Of a stretch of DNA of 57,494 nucleotides, positions 7,708-17,987 are shown in pieces. The notes beneath the pieces were generated by a model, which worked only from the letters and a program-made list of their open reading frames with translations, searched no databases and had not been told where the DNA came from. Positions within the stretch are counted from its first letter, which is position 1. Each line of letters opens with the position of its first letter. Made by a program: the position numbers and the translations under genes. The stretch spans positions 1-57,494 of the forward strand of contig NZ_JALBWM010000019.1 in the NCBI RefSeq assembly GCF_023895975.1. Reading direction: 5' to 3'. Source of the stretch: Microbulbifer okhotskensis (lineage in GTDB: Bacteria; Pseudomonadota; Gammaproteobacteria; Pseudomonadales; Cellvibrionaceae).

Positions 7708-9156
7708 GTGGCAGGGCAAACACTCTACGACAAACTCTGGCAGGATCATCTGATAAAGAATTGTGACGATGGCTCCTCACTTATCTATATCGACCGCCAC
7801 CTGATTCATGAGGTGACCTCTCCGCAGGCTTTTGAGGGCTTGCGTCTGGCGGGTCGAAAACCCTGGCGCAAGGATTCGCTAGTCGCCACTCCTGACCACA
7901 ATGTGCCTTCCGAAGCGATTGAGCGGGCTGCGGGTGTCAGTGGTATCCGAGACGATATCTCCCGTATCCAAGTACAGACACTGGATGAAAACTGCCGCGA
8001 TTTTGATGTGGTCCAGTTTGGTATTAACGAGCCGGGGCAGGGCATTGTGCATGTGATCGGCCCGGAGACAGGGGTGACCCTGCCGGGTATGACGGTAGTT
8101 TGTGGTGACTCACACACCTCGACTCACGGTGCTCTGGGCGCTTTGGCCCACGGTATCGGTACTTCTGAAGTTGAGCACGTGATGGCCACCCAGTGCCTGA
8201 CCCAGAAAAAGATGAAGAATATGCTGGTTCGCGTTGATGGCCAGCTGCGTCCGGGTGTCACCGCAAAAGATGTGGTGCTGGCGATTATTGGCAAAATTGG
8301 CACGGCTGGTGGTACCGGTTATGCGATCGAATTCGGCGGTGAAGTGATTCGCGCTATGTCTATGGAAGGCCGTATGACTGTGTGCAATATGGCCATCGAA
8401 GGCGGCGCTCGAGCGGGTATGGTTGCAGTGGACCAGATCACGCTCGATTACGTAAAAGGCAAACCCTATGCCCCGAAAGGTGAGGTATGGGATCGCGCGG
8501 CAGAGGCCTGGAGTGACTTGTATTCCGATGGCGATGCCGTATTCGATGAAGTCATAGTCTTGGGCGGTGAGGACATCGAGCCCCAGGTCAGTTGGGGAAC
8601 CTCCCCTGAAATGGTGGCGCCGATCAGTGCGCAGGTACCCACTCCCAGTAAAGAGAGCGATGCTACCAAGCGTACTGGCATGGAGCGGGCGCTGGAGTAT
8701 ATGGGGCTCAGCGCCGGACAGAGCATCAGCGATATCAAATTGGATCGCGTATTTATCGGTTCCTGCACCAATTCTCGAATTGAAGATCTTCGCGCAGCGG
8801 CAGAGGTCGCCAAGGGCCGCAGGAAATCCGACAGCGTCAAACAGGTATTGATCGTGCCCGGTTCCCAGGCAGTTAAAGCCCAGGCTGAGCGCGAGGGTCT
8901 TCACGAAATTTTTGTTGAGGCCGGTTTCGAGTGGCGCGAGCCGTCCTGCTCTATGTGTCTGGCGATGAATGCGGACAAGTTGGGCGCCGGTGAACACTGT
9001 GCTTCCACCTCCAACCGCAACTTTGAGGGGCGCCAGGGTTATGGTGGCCGCACACATCTGGTCAGCCCCAGCATGGCGGCGGCGGCGGCAATTGCCGGCC
9101 ACTTTGTCGATGTACGTGAGTTGGCGCCGGTGCAGTGGCAAGAGGAGGTGGTTTGA
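7708..9156 (+). CDS. leuC: 3-isopropylmalate dehydratase, large subunit
   Basis: The large, [4Fe-4S]-containing subunit of isopropylmalate isomerase, which converts 2-isopropylmalate to 3-isopropylmalate in leucine synthesis. At 482 residues it has normal length. The cluster cysteines are visible at Cys353 (GSCTNSR) and Cys414/Cys417 (CSMCLAMN). The aconitase-type motif [21 protein letters not shown] is present. The start is a GTG at 7708, giving [11 protein letters not shown] as in homologues, with GAGGGG 7 nt upstream; an in-frame TTG at 7693 precedes the binding site. It is the first gene of leuC-leuD-leuB, overlaps leuD by one base (TGATG) and is likely controlled by the divergent LysR protein. 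Confidence 0.98.
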   Translation: MAGQTLYDKLWQDHLIKNCDDGSSLIYIDRHLIHEVTSPQAFEGLRLAGRKPWRKDSLVATPDHNVPSEAIERAAGVSGIRDDISRIQVQTLDENCRDFDVVQFGINEPGQGIVHVIGPETGVTLPGMTVVCGDSHTSTHGALGALAHGIGTSEVEHVMATQCLTQKKMKNMLVRVDGQLRPGVTAKDVVLAIIGKIGTAGGTGYAIEFGGEVIRAMSMEGRMTVCNMAIEGGARAGMVAVDQITLDYVKGKPYAPKGEVWDRAAEAWSDLYSDGDAVFDEVIVLGGEDIEPQVSWGTSPEMVAPISAQVPTPSKESDATKRTGMERALEYMGLSAGQSISDIKLDRVFIGSCTNSRIEDLRAAAEVAKGRRKSDSVKQVLIVPGSQAVKAQAEREGLHEIFVEAGFEWREPSCSMCLAMNADKLGAGEHCASTSNRNFEGRQGYGGRTHLVSPSMAAAAAIAGHFVDVRELAPVQWQEEVV

Positions 9157-9803
9157 TGAAAGCGTTTACCCAGCACGAAGGTCTTGTTGTGCCGATGGAT
9201 CGCGCCAATGTGGATACCGACCTGATCATCCCCAAGCAATTCCTCAAATCGATCAAGCGGTCTGGTTTCGGCCCCAACCTGTTCGATGAACTGCGCTACC
9301 TGGATGAGGGTATCCCTGGGCAGGATTGTTCCGGCCGCCCCCTCAACCCGGACTTCCCCCTTAATTTTCCCCGCTACCAAGACGGCTCGGTGCTGCTGGC
9401 GCGGGAGAACTTTGGTTGCGGTTCAAGCCGTGAACACGCGCCTTGGGCATTGGAAGATCACGGCTTTCGCGCAATTATTGCGCCCAGTTTTGCCGATATT
9501 TTTTTCAACAACTGTTTTAAGAATGGTCTCTTGCCAATCGTCCTGGCAGAAGAAGTGGTTCACCAATTGTTCGAGGAAACCCACGGGCGGGAAGGTTACT
9601 CGCTTACGGTCAACCTGGAGCAGCAGCAAGTACGCAAGCCCTGTGGTGAGTTGATCCCGTTTGAAGTGGATGCCTTCTACAAGCACTGCCTGTTAAATGG
9701 TCTCGACCATATCGATCTGACCCTGGAGCACTCCGATGATATTCGTGCTTATGAGCAGGCGCGGCGAGAAAAGTCCCCCTGGCTTTTCGATGCGGTTCAG
9801 TAA
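9156..9803 (+). CDS. leuD: 3-isopropylmalate dehydratase, small subunit
   Basis: The 215-residue swivelling-domain subunit that pairs with LeuC. The family blocks [31 protein letters not shown] and [17 protein letters not shown] are all present; the GSSRE loop contacts substrate. ATG 9156 overlaps the leuC stop (TGATG) with GAGGAGG just upstream inside leuC, so translation is coupled. Longer upstream starts in this frame lie within leuC. leuB follows after 15 nt. Confidence 0.98.
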   Translation: MKAFTQHEGLVVPMDRANVDTDLIIPKQFLKSIKRSGFGPNLFDELRYLDEGIPGQDCSGRPLNPDFPLNFPRYQDGSVLLARENFGCGSSREHAPWALEDHGFRAIIAPSFADIFFNNCFKNGLLPIVLAEEVVHQLFEETHGREGYSLTVNLEQQQVRKPCGELIPFEVDAFYKHCLLNGLDHIDLTLEHSDDIRAYEQARREKSPWLFDAVQ

Positions 9804-9818
9804 TTAAAGGAAATACCT

Positions 9819-10892
9819 GTGACGAAAAAAGTAATGATTCTGCCGGGCGACGGCATTGGTCCAGAAATTGTTGAGCAGGCACTGGCGGTGCTGGAAGTCG
9901 CATCAGAGAAATACAATCTTGGGCTCAGTTTTGAGCAGGGCTTGATCGGCGGCTCCTCTATCGATGCCCACGGTGAACCCCTGACCGACGAAGCACTCAA
10001 AGCTGCGGGTGAGTGCGATGCGGTGCTGCTCGGTGCGGTCGGCGGTCCCCAGTGGGATACCTTGGAGCGGGAAATTCGCCCGGAAAAGGGCCTATTGAAA
10101 ATCCGCAGTGGCTTGGGTCTCTATGCGAATTTGCGCCCGGCGATTCTCTACCCACAGCTGGCTGATGCCTCTTCCCTCAAGCCCGATGTGGTTGCCGGCT
10201 TGGACATTTTGATTGTACGCGAGTTGACCGGTGGTATTTATTTCGGCGAACCTCGCGGTATCAAGACGCTGGAAAATGGTGAGCGCCAGGGTTTTAACAC
10301 CTACGTGTACAGAGAGTCGGAAATTGAGCGTATCGCCCGCTCGGCGTTTGAGGCGGCGCAAAAGCGCAACGGCAAGCTATGCTCCGTGGACAAGGCTAAT
10401 GTACTGGAAGTCACCGTGCTTTGGCGCGAAGTACTGGATCGCCTGGCGCCAGAATATCCGGATGTAGAGCTGTCTCATATGTACGTGGATAACGCCGCGA
10501 TGCAATTGGTGCGCGCGCCGAAGCAGTTCGATGTGATGGTCACGGGCAATATGTTCGGCGACATACTCTCTGATGCCGCCGCCATGCTGACCGGCTCTAT
10601 CGGCATGTTGCCTTCTGCTTCTCTGAACGAAAGCGGTTTCGGCCTCTACGAACCCTGCCACGGTTCTGCACCGGATATCGCCGGTCAGGGAATCGCCAAC
10701 CCACTGGCCACCATTTTGTCTGCGGCCATGATGTTGCGCTATTCCCTCGGTATGAGCGAGGCGGCCGATGCGATTGAGGCGGCAGTGAGCAACGTGTTGG
10801 AGTTGGGATTGCGCACCGCCGATATTCACACCGATGGCTATCAGAAAGTCTCTACCGCAGAGATGGGCGCCGCCGTTGTAGCTGCACTTTAA
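9819..10892 (+). CDS. leuB: 3-isopropylmalate dehydrogenase
   Basis: NAD-dependent oxidative decarboxylase of leucine synthesis, 357 residues. The N-terminus [16 protein letters not shown], the substrate segment [16 protein letters not shown] ([14 protein letters not shown]), the catalytic lysine region SVDKANVLE and the metal-binding [17 protein letters not shown] are clear. It starts with GTG, with AAAGG 7-8 nt upstream, 15 nt after leuD. In Pseudomonas a methyltransferase gene lies between leuD and leuB; it is absent here, so the three leu genes are contiguous. Confidence 0.98.
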   Translation: MTKKVMILPGDGIGPEIVEQALAVLEVASEKYNLGLSFEQGLIGGSSIDAHGEPLTDEALKAAGECDAVLLGAVGGPQWDTLEREIRPEKGLLKIRSGLGLYANLRPAILYPQLADASSLKPDVVAGLDILIVRELTGGIYFGEPRGIKTLENGERQGFNTYVYRESEIERIARSAFEAAQKRNGKLCSVDKANVLEVTVLWREVLDRLAPEYPDVELSHMYVDNAAMQLVRAPKQFDVMVTGNMFGDILSDAAAMLTGSIGMLPSASLNESGFGLYEPCHGSAPDIAGQGIANPLATILSAAMMLRYSLGMSEAADAIEAAVSNVLELGLRTADIHTDGYQKVSTAEMGAAVVAAL

Positions 10893-10909
10893 TTTTTGAT
10901 TCCACCATC

Positions 10910-10930
10910 GCGCCGCTTTCCCGGCGGCGC
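10910..10930 (+). other. GC-rich hairpin between leuB and asd
   Basis: GCGCCGC and GCGGCGC form a perfect 7-bp stem around a 7-nt loop, 18 nt after the leuB stop. No T-run follows, so it is not a standard Rho-independent terminator. It may stabilise the leu mRNA end or dampen read-through into asd. Confidence 0.4.
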
Positions 10931-10961
10931 ACATTGATCACCTCACACACAGGACACCGCA

Positions 10962-12077
10962 ATGCAAAAAATAGGTTTTATCGGCTGGCGTGGCATGGTC
11001 GGCTCGGTATTACTGGAGCGCATGCGAGCAGAGGACGACTTTGCCCATATTGCCGAACCGGTCTTTTTCTCCACTTCTAACGCTGGTGGTACGGCGCCGG
11101 ATATCGGCAAGCCTTTGCCGCCGCTCGGTGATGCTTACGATATTAGTACGCTGGCACAACTGGATGCGATTGTCAGCTGTCAGGGTGGCGACTACACCAA
11201 GGAAGTTTTCGCTCGTTTACGTGAGGTCGGCTGGGAAGGTTATTGGATTGATGCGGCCTCCAGCCTGCGCATGCAGGAAGATGCGGTGATCGTATTGGAC
11301 CCAGTCAATCGCGATGTTATTGATCGCGCCATTGGCGCAGGGCAGAAGAATTTTATTGGCGGTAACTGCACGGTTAGCCTAATGCTGATGGCGCTGGGTG
11401 GGCTATTTAACGCGGGTATGGTGGAGTGGGTCACCGCCATGACCTACCAGGCTGCCAGTGGTGCTGGCGCACGCAATATGCGCGAACTGATTGCACAGAT
11501 GGGCGCCCTTCGCGATGGAGTTGCCACAGAGTTGGCTGATCCCGCCAGCGCCATTCTTGAGATCGACCGCAAAATGGTTGCGGATATGCGCTCGGCAGAA
11601 TTCCCCTCGGCCGAGTTCGGTGCGCCTCTGGCCGGCAGCCTGCTGCCCTGGATCGACACTCAATTAGAGAGCGGTCAGAGCCGGGAAGAATGGAAGGCTC
11701 AAGTGGAGGCCAACAAGATTTTACAGTCTGGTAGCCCCATTCCTGTGGATGGCACTTGTGTACGTATCGGTGCAATGCGCTGCCATAGCCAGGCTTTTAC
11801 GATAAAACTGAAGAAAAATTTACCACTTGCCGACATTGGGCATTTGCTAAATGATGCCAATGAATGGGTCAATGTAGTACCCAATGAACGCGAGGCGACA
11901 TTGCGGGAGCTGACGCCCACGGCAGTCACCGGCAAACTGGATATTCCCGTTGGTCGCTTGCGCAAGTTGAGTGTTGGGCCTGAGTACTTAAACGCCTTTA
12001 CTGTAGGCGATCAACTGCTGTGGGGGGCGGCTGAGCCCCTACGCAGAATCCTGCTGATTTTGCTGGGCAAACTGTAA
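10962..12077 (+). CDS. asd: Aspartate-semialdehyde dehydrogenase
   Basis: NADPH-dependent enzyme making aspartate semialdehyde from aspartyl phosphate for lysine/diaminopimelate, threonine and methionine synthesis. At 371 residues it is of the gammaproteobacterial type. The cofactor motif [14 protein letters not shown] is N-terminal. The nucleophile is Cys136 in [10 protein letters not shown], and the basic catalytic and substrate region [17 protein letters not shown] supplies the conserved Arg and His. It supplies the pathway that continues in metZ, about 14 kb downstream. A strong terminator follows, separating it from its paralogue. Confidence 0.98.
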   Translation: MQKIGFIGWRGMVGSVLLERMRAEDDFAHIAEPVFFSTSNAGGTAPDIGKPLPPLGDAYDISTLAQLDAIVSCQGGDYTKEVFARLREVGWEGYWIDAASSLRMQEDAVIVLDPVNRDVIDRAIGAGQKNFIGGNCTVSLMLMALGGLFNAGMVEWVTAMTYQAASGAGARNMRELIAQMGALRDGVATELADPASAILEIDRKMVADMRSAEFPSAEFGAPLAGSLLPWIDTQLESGQSREEWKAQVEANKILQSGSPIPVDGTCVRIGAMRCHSQAFTIKLKKNLPLADIGHLLNDANEWVNVVPNEREATLRELTPTAVTGKLDIPVGRLRKLSVGPEYLNAFTVGDQLLWGAAEPLRRILLILLGKL

Positions 12078-12094
12078 CTGGTACGGCCTTCGAT

Positions 12095-12143
12095 AAGTCC
12101 TCCACAGGGGGTAGATATACACCACTTTAGTGGAGGACTTTTT
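12095..12143 (+). terminator. Rho-independent terminator after asd
   Basis: AAGTCCTCCAC (12095-12105) and GTGGAGGACTT (12130-12140) form a perfect 11-bp stem. The loop is 24 nt and the right arm runs into TTTTT. It lies 18 nt after the asd stop. The long loop is unusual but the stem and U-tract are textbook. Confidence 0.85.
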
Positions 12144-12267
12144 GTCAAGCTGTGAACCCCTTCGCGTAAAAAGTGGCTACTGTTTGTCATAGCGCCTTTT
12201 TCGAATTTTCCCCACGGGTATAATCGCCCCTCATTTTTTCCTTTCCAATTCAACGAAGTGAATAGCC

Positions 12268-13263
12268 ATGTCCGAAGCCACCCGCGAACTGGTCATCGTC
12301 GGTGTCGATAACGCCGCCTTTGGTCCCTTGCTAGAAGTACTCGAAGAGCGTGAAATAATTTCCGCTGAGCAGCTGAGTTTGCTGGAGACTGACGAGCGTG
12401 AGGTAGATCCAAAAGTTTTTGCGAATCGAAATATTCCCGTGCAGTCCCTGGAAAAATTTGCCTTCAACGACAGGCAAGTTGTGATTCTGCTCGGTAGCGG
12501 CGAAGCCGTTGAAACCGCCATGGGGGCAGCTGAAAAGAGCGGCGCCTGGATCTTGGATGCCGCGAATAACACTCGCGGTGACGAGAGTGCGGTACTGGTT
12601 CATCCCATGTTTAACAGTGGTGATCTCGCTAGTGCTGAGCGCCGGGTAGTCGCACTGCCCAGTGCGGGTGCGGCGATGGTGGCCGAAGCCCTGACACCCC
12701 TAAAGGATAAGTTACAGGCAGTAGAGGTTCAGCTCAACCAGCCGGTGTCTGCTTTGGGCAAAGCCGCGATCGATGCTATGGCGGCGCAAACGGCTCATAT
12801 GTTTAGTGGCCAGGAAGCGGAAATCGATCCTGAGATTGGTCACCGTTTGGCGTTTAATCAACTGAGCGCCTGTGAAGCGATACTCGCCAGCGGCCACACG
12901 CTGAGCGAGCTGACTTTGGTTCACGACCTTCGCCGTTTGCTCGGTGACGCTGTTGCTGTCGATGCCACCATTAATACGGTTTCTGTTTTCCATGGACAGC
13001 TGGCCAATGTGAGTATCGGTTTAACTCAAGATGTCGATGTGAAAAAAGTACGCGCACTGTTATCCAATGGTGCAGGCCTCAAAATGGTAGAGAAACCTTC
13101 AGCGGAAAATGCTTTGGGCCGTGACGTAACACTCATCGGCCGTTTGCGCCAAAGTCTACTCAGTAAGCGGCAGTTAAACTTGTGTGCGGTGTCTGACAAT
13201 CTACGTAAAGACGTAGCGATAAACTGTGCACAAATTGCTCACTTGTTGCTAAAAAACTACTGA
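12268..13263 (+). CDS. Asd-like protein of the Usg type, probably not catalytic
   Basis: A 331-residue paralogue of aspartate-semialdehyde dehydrogenase, at the same locus as the asd-like gene next to fimV/truA in pseudomonads (usg in enterics). The Rossmann start ELVIVGVDNAAFGPLLEVL and the dimerisation-domain region are recognisable. Where true Asd enzymes carry GNCS/T with the nucleophilic cysteine, this protein reads VVALPSAGAAMVAEAL (about residues 127-142) with no cysteine. It should therefore lack dehydrogenase activity. Its function is unknown; conserved linkage suggests a regulatory or scaffolding role. It sits 190 nt after asd, behind the asd terminator, so it needs its own promoter. 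Confidence 0.85.
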   Translation: MSEATRELVIVGVDNAAFGPLLEVLEEREIISAEQLSLLETDEREVDPKVFANRNIPVQSLEKFAFNDRQVVILLGSGEAVETAMGAAEKSGAWILDAANNTRGDESAVLVHPMFNSGDLASAERRVVALPSAGAAMVAEALTPLKDKLQAVEVQLNQPVSALGKAAIDAMAAQTAHMFSGQEAEIDPEIGHRLAFNQLSACEAILASGHTLSELTLVHDLRRLLGDAVAVDATINTVSVFHGQLANVSIGLTQDVDVKKVRALLSNGAGLKMVEKPSAENALGRDVTLIGRLRQSLLSKRQLNLCAVSDNLRKDVAINCAQIAHLLLKNY

Positions 13264-13460
13264 TATTTAATACTTAGCGGCCATAGTGAAGGTGTAATCT
13301 TAACTTTGGCCAGGCTGAGAGTGGCGAGGTATTCGTCATAATTGGCGGCTGCCTACACGGCGGCCAAATAGTCGAACGATTACCGTTCAGTAATAGGGAT
13401 TTTCTGAAGGCGCGCTTTTCGGAAGCCCTGGGAAGGTTCTAACAATAAAGGGAATCGGAT

Positions 13461-16400
13461 ATGCGTGTGCGTAAGTTGGCACTAGCAGTTGGTCTAGTCG
13501 GTGCACTGGGAAGCAACGCGGCTCTGGCGCTTGGACTAGGTGAGATCAAGCTCAACTCGACCCTTAATCAGCCTCTCGATGCGGAAATCGGACTGCTGCA
13601 AACCCGCGGTCTGGACGGCGCTGAGATCAAAGTTCGCCTCGCGGGACCGCAAGAGTTTGACCGCGCCGGGGTGGAGCGCTCTTATTTATTGGCTTCATTA
13701 AGCTTTGACGTGGACTACTCGGGCAGCAATCCGGTTATTCGCATTTCCAGCCGCGAGCCGATCCGTGAGCCCTTTTTAAACTTCCTCGTTGAGACTCGTT
13801 GGCCCAGCGGTCGCCTCCTGCGTGAATACACGCTGCTGATGGACCTGCCAGCGTTTTCGCCCAATGTGGCACAGCAACCTGTGCGCGCTGCCGAACGCGA
13901 GCGCCAGCAGGTGCGTCGCAATACGCCCGTCCAGCAACCGGCTCAGCCCGTTGTTCCGGCTAGCAGGCCGGTTCCGACGAAACCGGTTGCAGAGAAAAAC
14001 GCGGTTGAGACTGTCGAGCCCGCGCGCCCACAGCCCCGTTACACGGCTACAGATAGTGCAGAGACCAGCAGCCAGGTATACGGCCCGGTTGGTTCCTCCG
14101 ATACACTGTGGGAAATTGCTCTGCAGAATCGCGCCAATCGCGACTTCTCAGTACAGCAGACCATGTTGGCTATTCAGCGCCTCAATCCCGAAGCGTTTAT
14201 CAACAACAATATTAACTTGCTGAAGAAAGGCGCCGTCCTGCGTCTTCCCAGCAACGAAGATCTGCGCTCTCTGACCATGACAGAGGCCATCTCTGAGGTG
14301 GCACAGCAGAATGATTCCTGGCGCCAGAGTCCCGACGATGAAGTGGCGACGGGAGCCCCGCTCGATGCCCGTGCGATTGAGGACGAGCCTGCTGTCAGCG
14401 AAACGCTTGAAGGCCGGGTTAGCTTGGCGGCCCCCGGTGACAATGAGTCGCTCACTTCAGGCTCGGGTATCGGAAGTGAAGAGGGTGAGGCGCTGGAAGG
14501 CGATCTTATCGTGGCCGAAGAAGAGTTGGACAAGTCCAAACTCGAAAATACCGAACTGCGCGAGCGTATTGCTGAGCTCGACGAGCAAATCGACACCATG
14601 GAAACACTGGTCGAAGTTTCCAGTGAAGAAATGAGTGCGGTTCAGGCGGTAGCACGGCAAGCCAACTCGCAGCTCGACCCCATCGAGGTGGACGAGTTAG
14701 CAGCGGAACCCTCTCTGGATGATAGTCTTGTTGTAGGTGGCGACGAAGAACTGGACGGTCTGGGCGATAACGAAATCGACATAGAAGAGGCCGAGACTCC
14801 CGCAGCGACAGTGGAGTCCCGCAACCGAGTGGTGTCTGTCCAAACCAAACCTAAGCTGACGCTTATGGAGCAACTGGGCAACAATACGCAGCTGATTGGT
14901 ATAGGTGCTGCCGGGCTGCTGGCTGGTGTATTCGGATTTTTCACCTGGCGCCGTCGCAAAGCTGCGCAAGAAGCTGAACAACAGCTTGAGCAGCAGATGG
15001 TTGCTGAGCAGGCGCCGCTGGATTTCCTCGAGGAAATAGCTGAGCCTGACGAAACTCTCGCCGCTGTAGAGAGCATGGAGGCGGACGATACCTTCGATTT
15101 GGGTGATCTCAGCGATGTGGGTACCGATGATCCGATATCTGAAGCGGAAATCCACCTGTCTCTCGGTCAGTATGAAGAAGCTGAAAGCAAGCTGCTTCAA
15201 GGCCTGGAGCGGGACCCTCAGGTGGTCGATGCGCGCCTGATGCTGATGGAGGTTTATGCCCACAATCAGGACGTCGAGAAATTTGACGATCACTACCGTC
15301 AGTTGCTCAGTATCAGTGATGGTCCCGTGGCCGATCGCGCAGCGCGCCTGCGTGAAACGCTTGCCGGGGCGCCGGAGTTCGAAGCGCCGTCGATGGGGTT
15401 CTCCAATGAATCCCTCGAAGCAGCGCAGCTCCACGATATCGGCTCAACCCTGGACGACGATTTCACCAGCGCTGAGCCGGCCCTTGAGAACTTCGACGAT
15501 GTGCCGGAGGTAGATACCTCCCTGCTTGATGATCTCACCATGGACCTGTCCCTCGATGATGAGGAAACCTCATCCCTGGGCAATAGTGAATCAGAGTTGT
15601 CTCTGGACCTGGATCTCGATAGCAGTTTCAACGAACCACTGCAATCTGCACAGCAGGAAGCGTCTCTGGATACAGAGTTCAATCTGGATGACCTGGATCT
15701 CGATAGTGCGCTTGATGGTGGTGATGAAGCTACTGCCGAGGAGCAGCAGCCGGAAATTGGCAATGACCTAAATCTTGATGATCTGGATTTGGGTGAGTTG
15801 GACCTGGGGGATTTGGGTGCAAACAACCAGGGGTCAGTCCTGGTGGAAGATGATTTGGAGTGGGATCTTTCTGCTGATAAGGACGACAGTGCCGAGGCGC
15901 CGATCGAGTTTGATGCCTCTGAGCTGGATCTCGCCTCCCTCGATCTTGACGCAGAAATGGCCGACAGTAACAGCGTTGCCAGCGAAGCCCAGCCTGAGAA
16001 AAAAATATCGACCAGTGGCGGGTCCATCGCCGGATTGGATTTCGAGCTGGACCTTTCCATGATGGAGGAGAGCAAGCCAGAGCCTGAGGAAGAGTCCCTC
16101 GCAGAGTTGGATTCTGCCTTGGAGTTGGAGTCAATTGATAGCGACCCGATTGCGGAAACCCCTTCGACTGGAGGAGACGCGGTTGAGTTTCTGGAGACCT
16201 CTGAAGAGTTGTCACTGGATGATTTCTCTGAGGGCGACCTCGATATGATTGGCGGCGACTTGGGTTCTGATCTGGATCTCGATGGCATTGACTTGGATGA
16301 TATTGCTGCCGACCTGACTGTTGATGAAGAAATTTCCGCAGCGGTAGAGCCGGCGCAGGCTAGCGAGTCTGCTGAAGACTTGCCTCTGGATACCGATTTG

Positions 16401-16847
16401 GAGCTGGATTTTGCTTCTCTCGATGCCACTGGAAAAGAGCTGGTGGAAGATGGCAGTTTGGCGTTCAATGCCGACAGCATCGAAGAGGAGTTTTCCCTGG
16501 AAGATGAGCTGGCTTTGATTGATGAGTCTACCGAAGGAGAGCTGACCCTTGAGCAAGAGCCTGCAATGGAGAGTGAGCTCGAAACGGTGGAGCAGGTTGA
16601 AGCAATTGTCGAAAAGCCGGCAGATTCCGACTTTGGCGATCTCGACTTTAATTTAGCGAGCGACCTCAATTCAGAGTTGAGCCTGCTGGAAGGTGGTGAC
16701 GAGATGGCGACCAAGCTGGAATTGGCCCAAGCTTACATGGACATGGGCGACGAAGAAGGTGCCAAGGATATCCTTAAAGAGGTGGCGCAAGACGGAGGCG
16801 GGGAGCACAAGGGTCGCGCCGAGGAGATGCTGGAGGGGATGGTGTAA
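13461..16847 (+). CDS. fimV: FimV, LysM-containing inner membrane hub for polar pili
   Basis: A 1128-residue FimV, which in Pseudomonas binds peptidoglycan and organises type IV pilus, type II secretion and polar signalling components. Order seen: signal peptide 1-23 (LVGALGSNAALA); the conserved FimV N-terminal domain starting LGLGEIKLNSTLNQPLDAEI; a Pro-rich linker; a LysM-like segment at about 206-270 (GSSDTLWEIALQNR); a coiled coil near 345-395; one transmembrane helix at about 476-495 followed by WRRRK; a TPR-like stretch (about 565-640); a very long Asp/Leu-rich acidic cytoplasmic region with LDLDDLDLG-like repeats; and the FimV C-terminal domain (TKLELAQAYMDMGDEEGAKDIL). It is monocistronic, ending in a strong terminator, and its placement next to truA is conserved. 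Confidence 0.95.
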   Translation: MRVRKLALAVGLVGALGSNAALALGLGEIKLNSTLNQPLDAEIGLLQTRGLDGAEIKVRLAGPQEFDRAGVERSYLLASLSFDVDYSGSNPVIRISSREPIREPFLNFLVETRWPSGRLLREYTLLMDLPAFSPNVAQQPVRAAERERQQVRRNTPVQQPAQPVVPASRPVPTKPVAEKNAVETVEPARPQPRYTATDSAETSSQVYGPVGSSDTLWEIALQNRANRDFSVQQTMLAIQRLNPEAFINNNINLLKKGAVLRLPSNEDLRSLTMTEAISEVAQQNDSWRQSPDDEVATGAPLDARAIEDEPAVSETLEGRVSLAAPGDNESLTSGSGIGSEEGEALEGDLIVAEEELDKSKLENTELRERIAELDEQIDTMETLVEVSSEEMSAVQAVARQANSQLDPIEVDELAAEPSLDDSLVVGGDEELDGLGDNEIDIEEAETPAATVESRNRVVSVQTKPKLTLMEQLGNNTQLIGIGAAGLLAGVFGFFTWRRRKAAQEAEQQLEQQMVAEQAPLDFLEEIAEPDETLAAVESMEADDTFDLGDLSDVGTDDPISEAEIHLSLGQYEEAESKLLQGLERDPQVVDARLMLMEVYAHNQDVEKFDDHYRQLLSISDGPVADRAARLRETLAGAPEFEAPSMGFSNESLEAAQLHDIGSTLDDDFTSAEPALENFDDVPEVDTSLLDDLTMDLSLDDEETSSLGNSESELSLDLDLDSSFNEPLQSAQQEASLDTEFNLDDLDLDSALDGGDEATAEEQQPEIGNDLNLDDLDLGELDLGDLGANNQGSVLVEDDLEWDLSADKDDSAEAPIEFDASELDLASLDLDAEMADSNSVASEAQPEKKISTSGGSIAGLDFELDLSMMEESKPEPEEESLAELDSALELESIDSDPIAETPSTGGDAVEFLETSEELSLDDFSEGDLDMIGGDLGSDLDLDGIDLDDIAADLTVDEEISAAVEPAQASESAEDLPLDTDLELDFASLDATGKELVEDGSLAFNADSIEEEFSLEDELALIDESTEGELTLEQEPAMESELETVEQVEAIVEKPADSDFGDLDFNLASDLNSELSLLEGGDEMATKLELAQAYMDMGDEEGAKDILKEVAQDGGGEHKGRAEEMLEGMV

Positions 16848-16867
16848 CCGTCGACGTACCCCGGTTC

Positions 16868-16900
16868 AAAAAAACCTCGCACTAGTTGCGAGGTTTTTTT
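16868..16900 (+). terminator. Rho-independent terminator after fimV
   Basis: AAAAAAACCTCGCA pairs with TGCGAGGTTTTTTT across a CTAGT loop, giving a stem of up to 14 bp with a U-rich end. It begins 21 nt after the fimV stop. The A-run on the left arm would also allow termination from the opposite direction. Confidence 0.92.
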
Positions 16901-16978
16901 ATTTTGTCGGGCTTTACTCGGCAGTTTCCGGGTAGCCCGCGAAGTTGAGCTGTGTGGAAGTAAGTGGTTTTTGGTGAT

Positions 16979-17872
16979 ATGACTCAGGAAAAGCAACGCG
17001 AATATACTTACAAAGCCAATGGCGAAGTCCCCGATGGTGAATCGCTACCAGAGGGGCTGCACCGTATCGCTGTGGGCGTTGAATACTGCGGAGCCAAGTT
17101 GCACGGCTTCCAAAAGCAAAAAACCGCATCGGAAACGGTGCAGGCCCATCTGGAGAAAGCCCTGTCCGCGATTGCTGCAGAGCCCATCACTCTGGTGTGC
17201 GCCGGTCGCACTGATGCAGGGGTTCATGCCACCAATCAGGTAATCCACTTCGATACTCGCGCTCAGCGACCGGATCGGGCCTGGGTGCAGGGGGTAAATA
17301 CCAAGCTGCCAGACGCGGTTAGGGTGTGTTGGGCCCGCGAGATGCCGGCACAGTTCCATGCGCGCTTTTCCGCCCATGCACGGAGTTATCGTTACCTGAT
17401 TCACCGTGCAGATACCCGTTCGGCCCACAGCATGGCGGAAGTTACCTGGACCCAGCACCCGCTGGATTTGGACGCCATGCGTAAAGGTGCCAGTTACCTG
17501 ATAGGTCGCCACGACTTCACCAGTTACCGCGCTTCCCAGTGCCAAGCCAAAAATCCGGTGCGAGAAATTACCCGCCTGGATATCGCCCGTGTGGGTCAGC
17601 TGTTGGTGTTGGAGATCAGTGCCAACGCTTTCCTGCATCACATGGTGCGCAATATCACCGGGGTTTTGATGGCGGTAGGGCGTGCTGAGCGCACACCGGA
17701 GTGGGTGAAAGAGATACTGGATCGGCGCGATCGCTCCGCCGGTGGCGTCACGGCACCGCCCTTTGGGCTCTATCTGGTGGATGTGCAGTATCCAGAGTCA
17801 TTCTCGCTTCCTCTGCGTCAACCGGGGCCATTGCTGGTGGCACAGCCTTTGGGACAGCTGACCACTCGTTGA
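16979..17872 (+). CDS. truA: tRNA pseudouridine synthase A
   Basis: Makes pseudouridine at positions 38-40 of the tRNA anticodon arm. The protein has 297 residues, with an N-terminal extension of roughly 20 residues relative to E. coli TruA. The catalytic aspartate is Asp79 in CAGRTDAGVHA; HARFSAHARSYRYLI and NAFLHHMVRNITGVLMAVG are further family blocks. The start is uncertain: ATG 16979 was preferred, but an in-frame GTG at 16964 exists and neither has an ideal binding site. It lies downstream of the fimV terminator and 115 nt before trpF. Confidence 0.95.
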   Translation: MTQEKQREYTYKANGEVPDGESLPEGLHRIAVGVEYCGAKLHGFQKQKTASETVQAHLEKALSAIAAEPITLVCAGRTDAGVHATNQVIHFDTRAQRPDRAWVQGVNTKLPDAVRVCWAREMPAQFHARFSAHARSYRYLIHRADTRSAHSMAEVTWTQHPLDLDAMRKGASYLIGRHDFTSYRASQCQAKNPVREITRLDIARVGQLLVLEISANAFLHHMVRNITGVLMAVGRAERTPEWVKEILDRRDRSAGGVTAPPFGLYLVDVQYPESFSLPLRQPGPLLVAQPLGQLTTR

Positions 17873-17987
17873 TAGCTGCGCAGGTTTTGCGCTCAGGCTG
17901 GGGGCGCGTTTCGCGTCTCTTGCCGATCTGCTAGTATCCTTGGTTCCCTCTTTTTAGTTGGCCGACCGGCTAAACCCAGGTTAAGCG

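Noticed and set aside
8110..9141. 343-codon minus-strand frame opposite leuC
   Set aside because: Complete overlap with a textbook leuC; the composition (His, Ala, Thr-rich, no motifs) is that of a shadow frame.
15299..16714. Long minus-strand open frame of 471 codons opposite fimV
   Set aside because: It is Ser/Arg-rich, has no domain or binding site, and is the antisense of the Asp/Leu/Glu codon runs in FimV.
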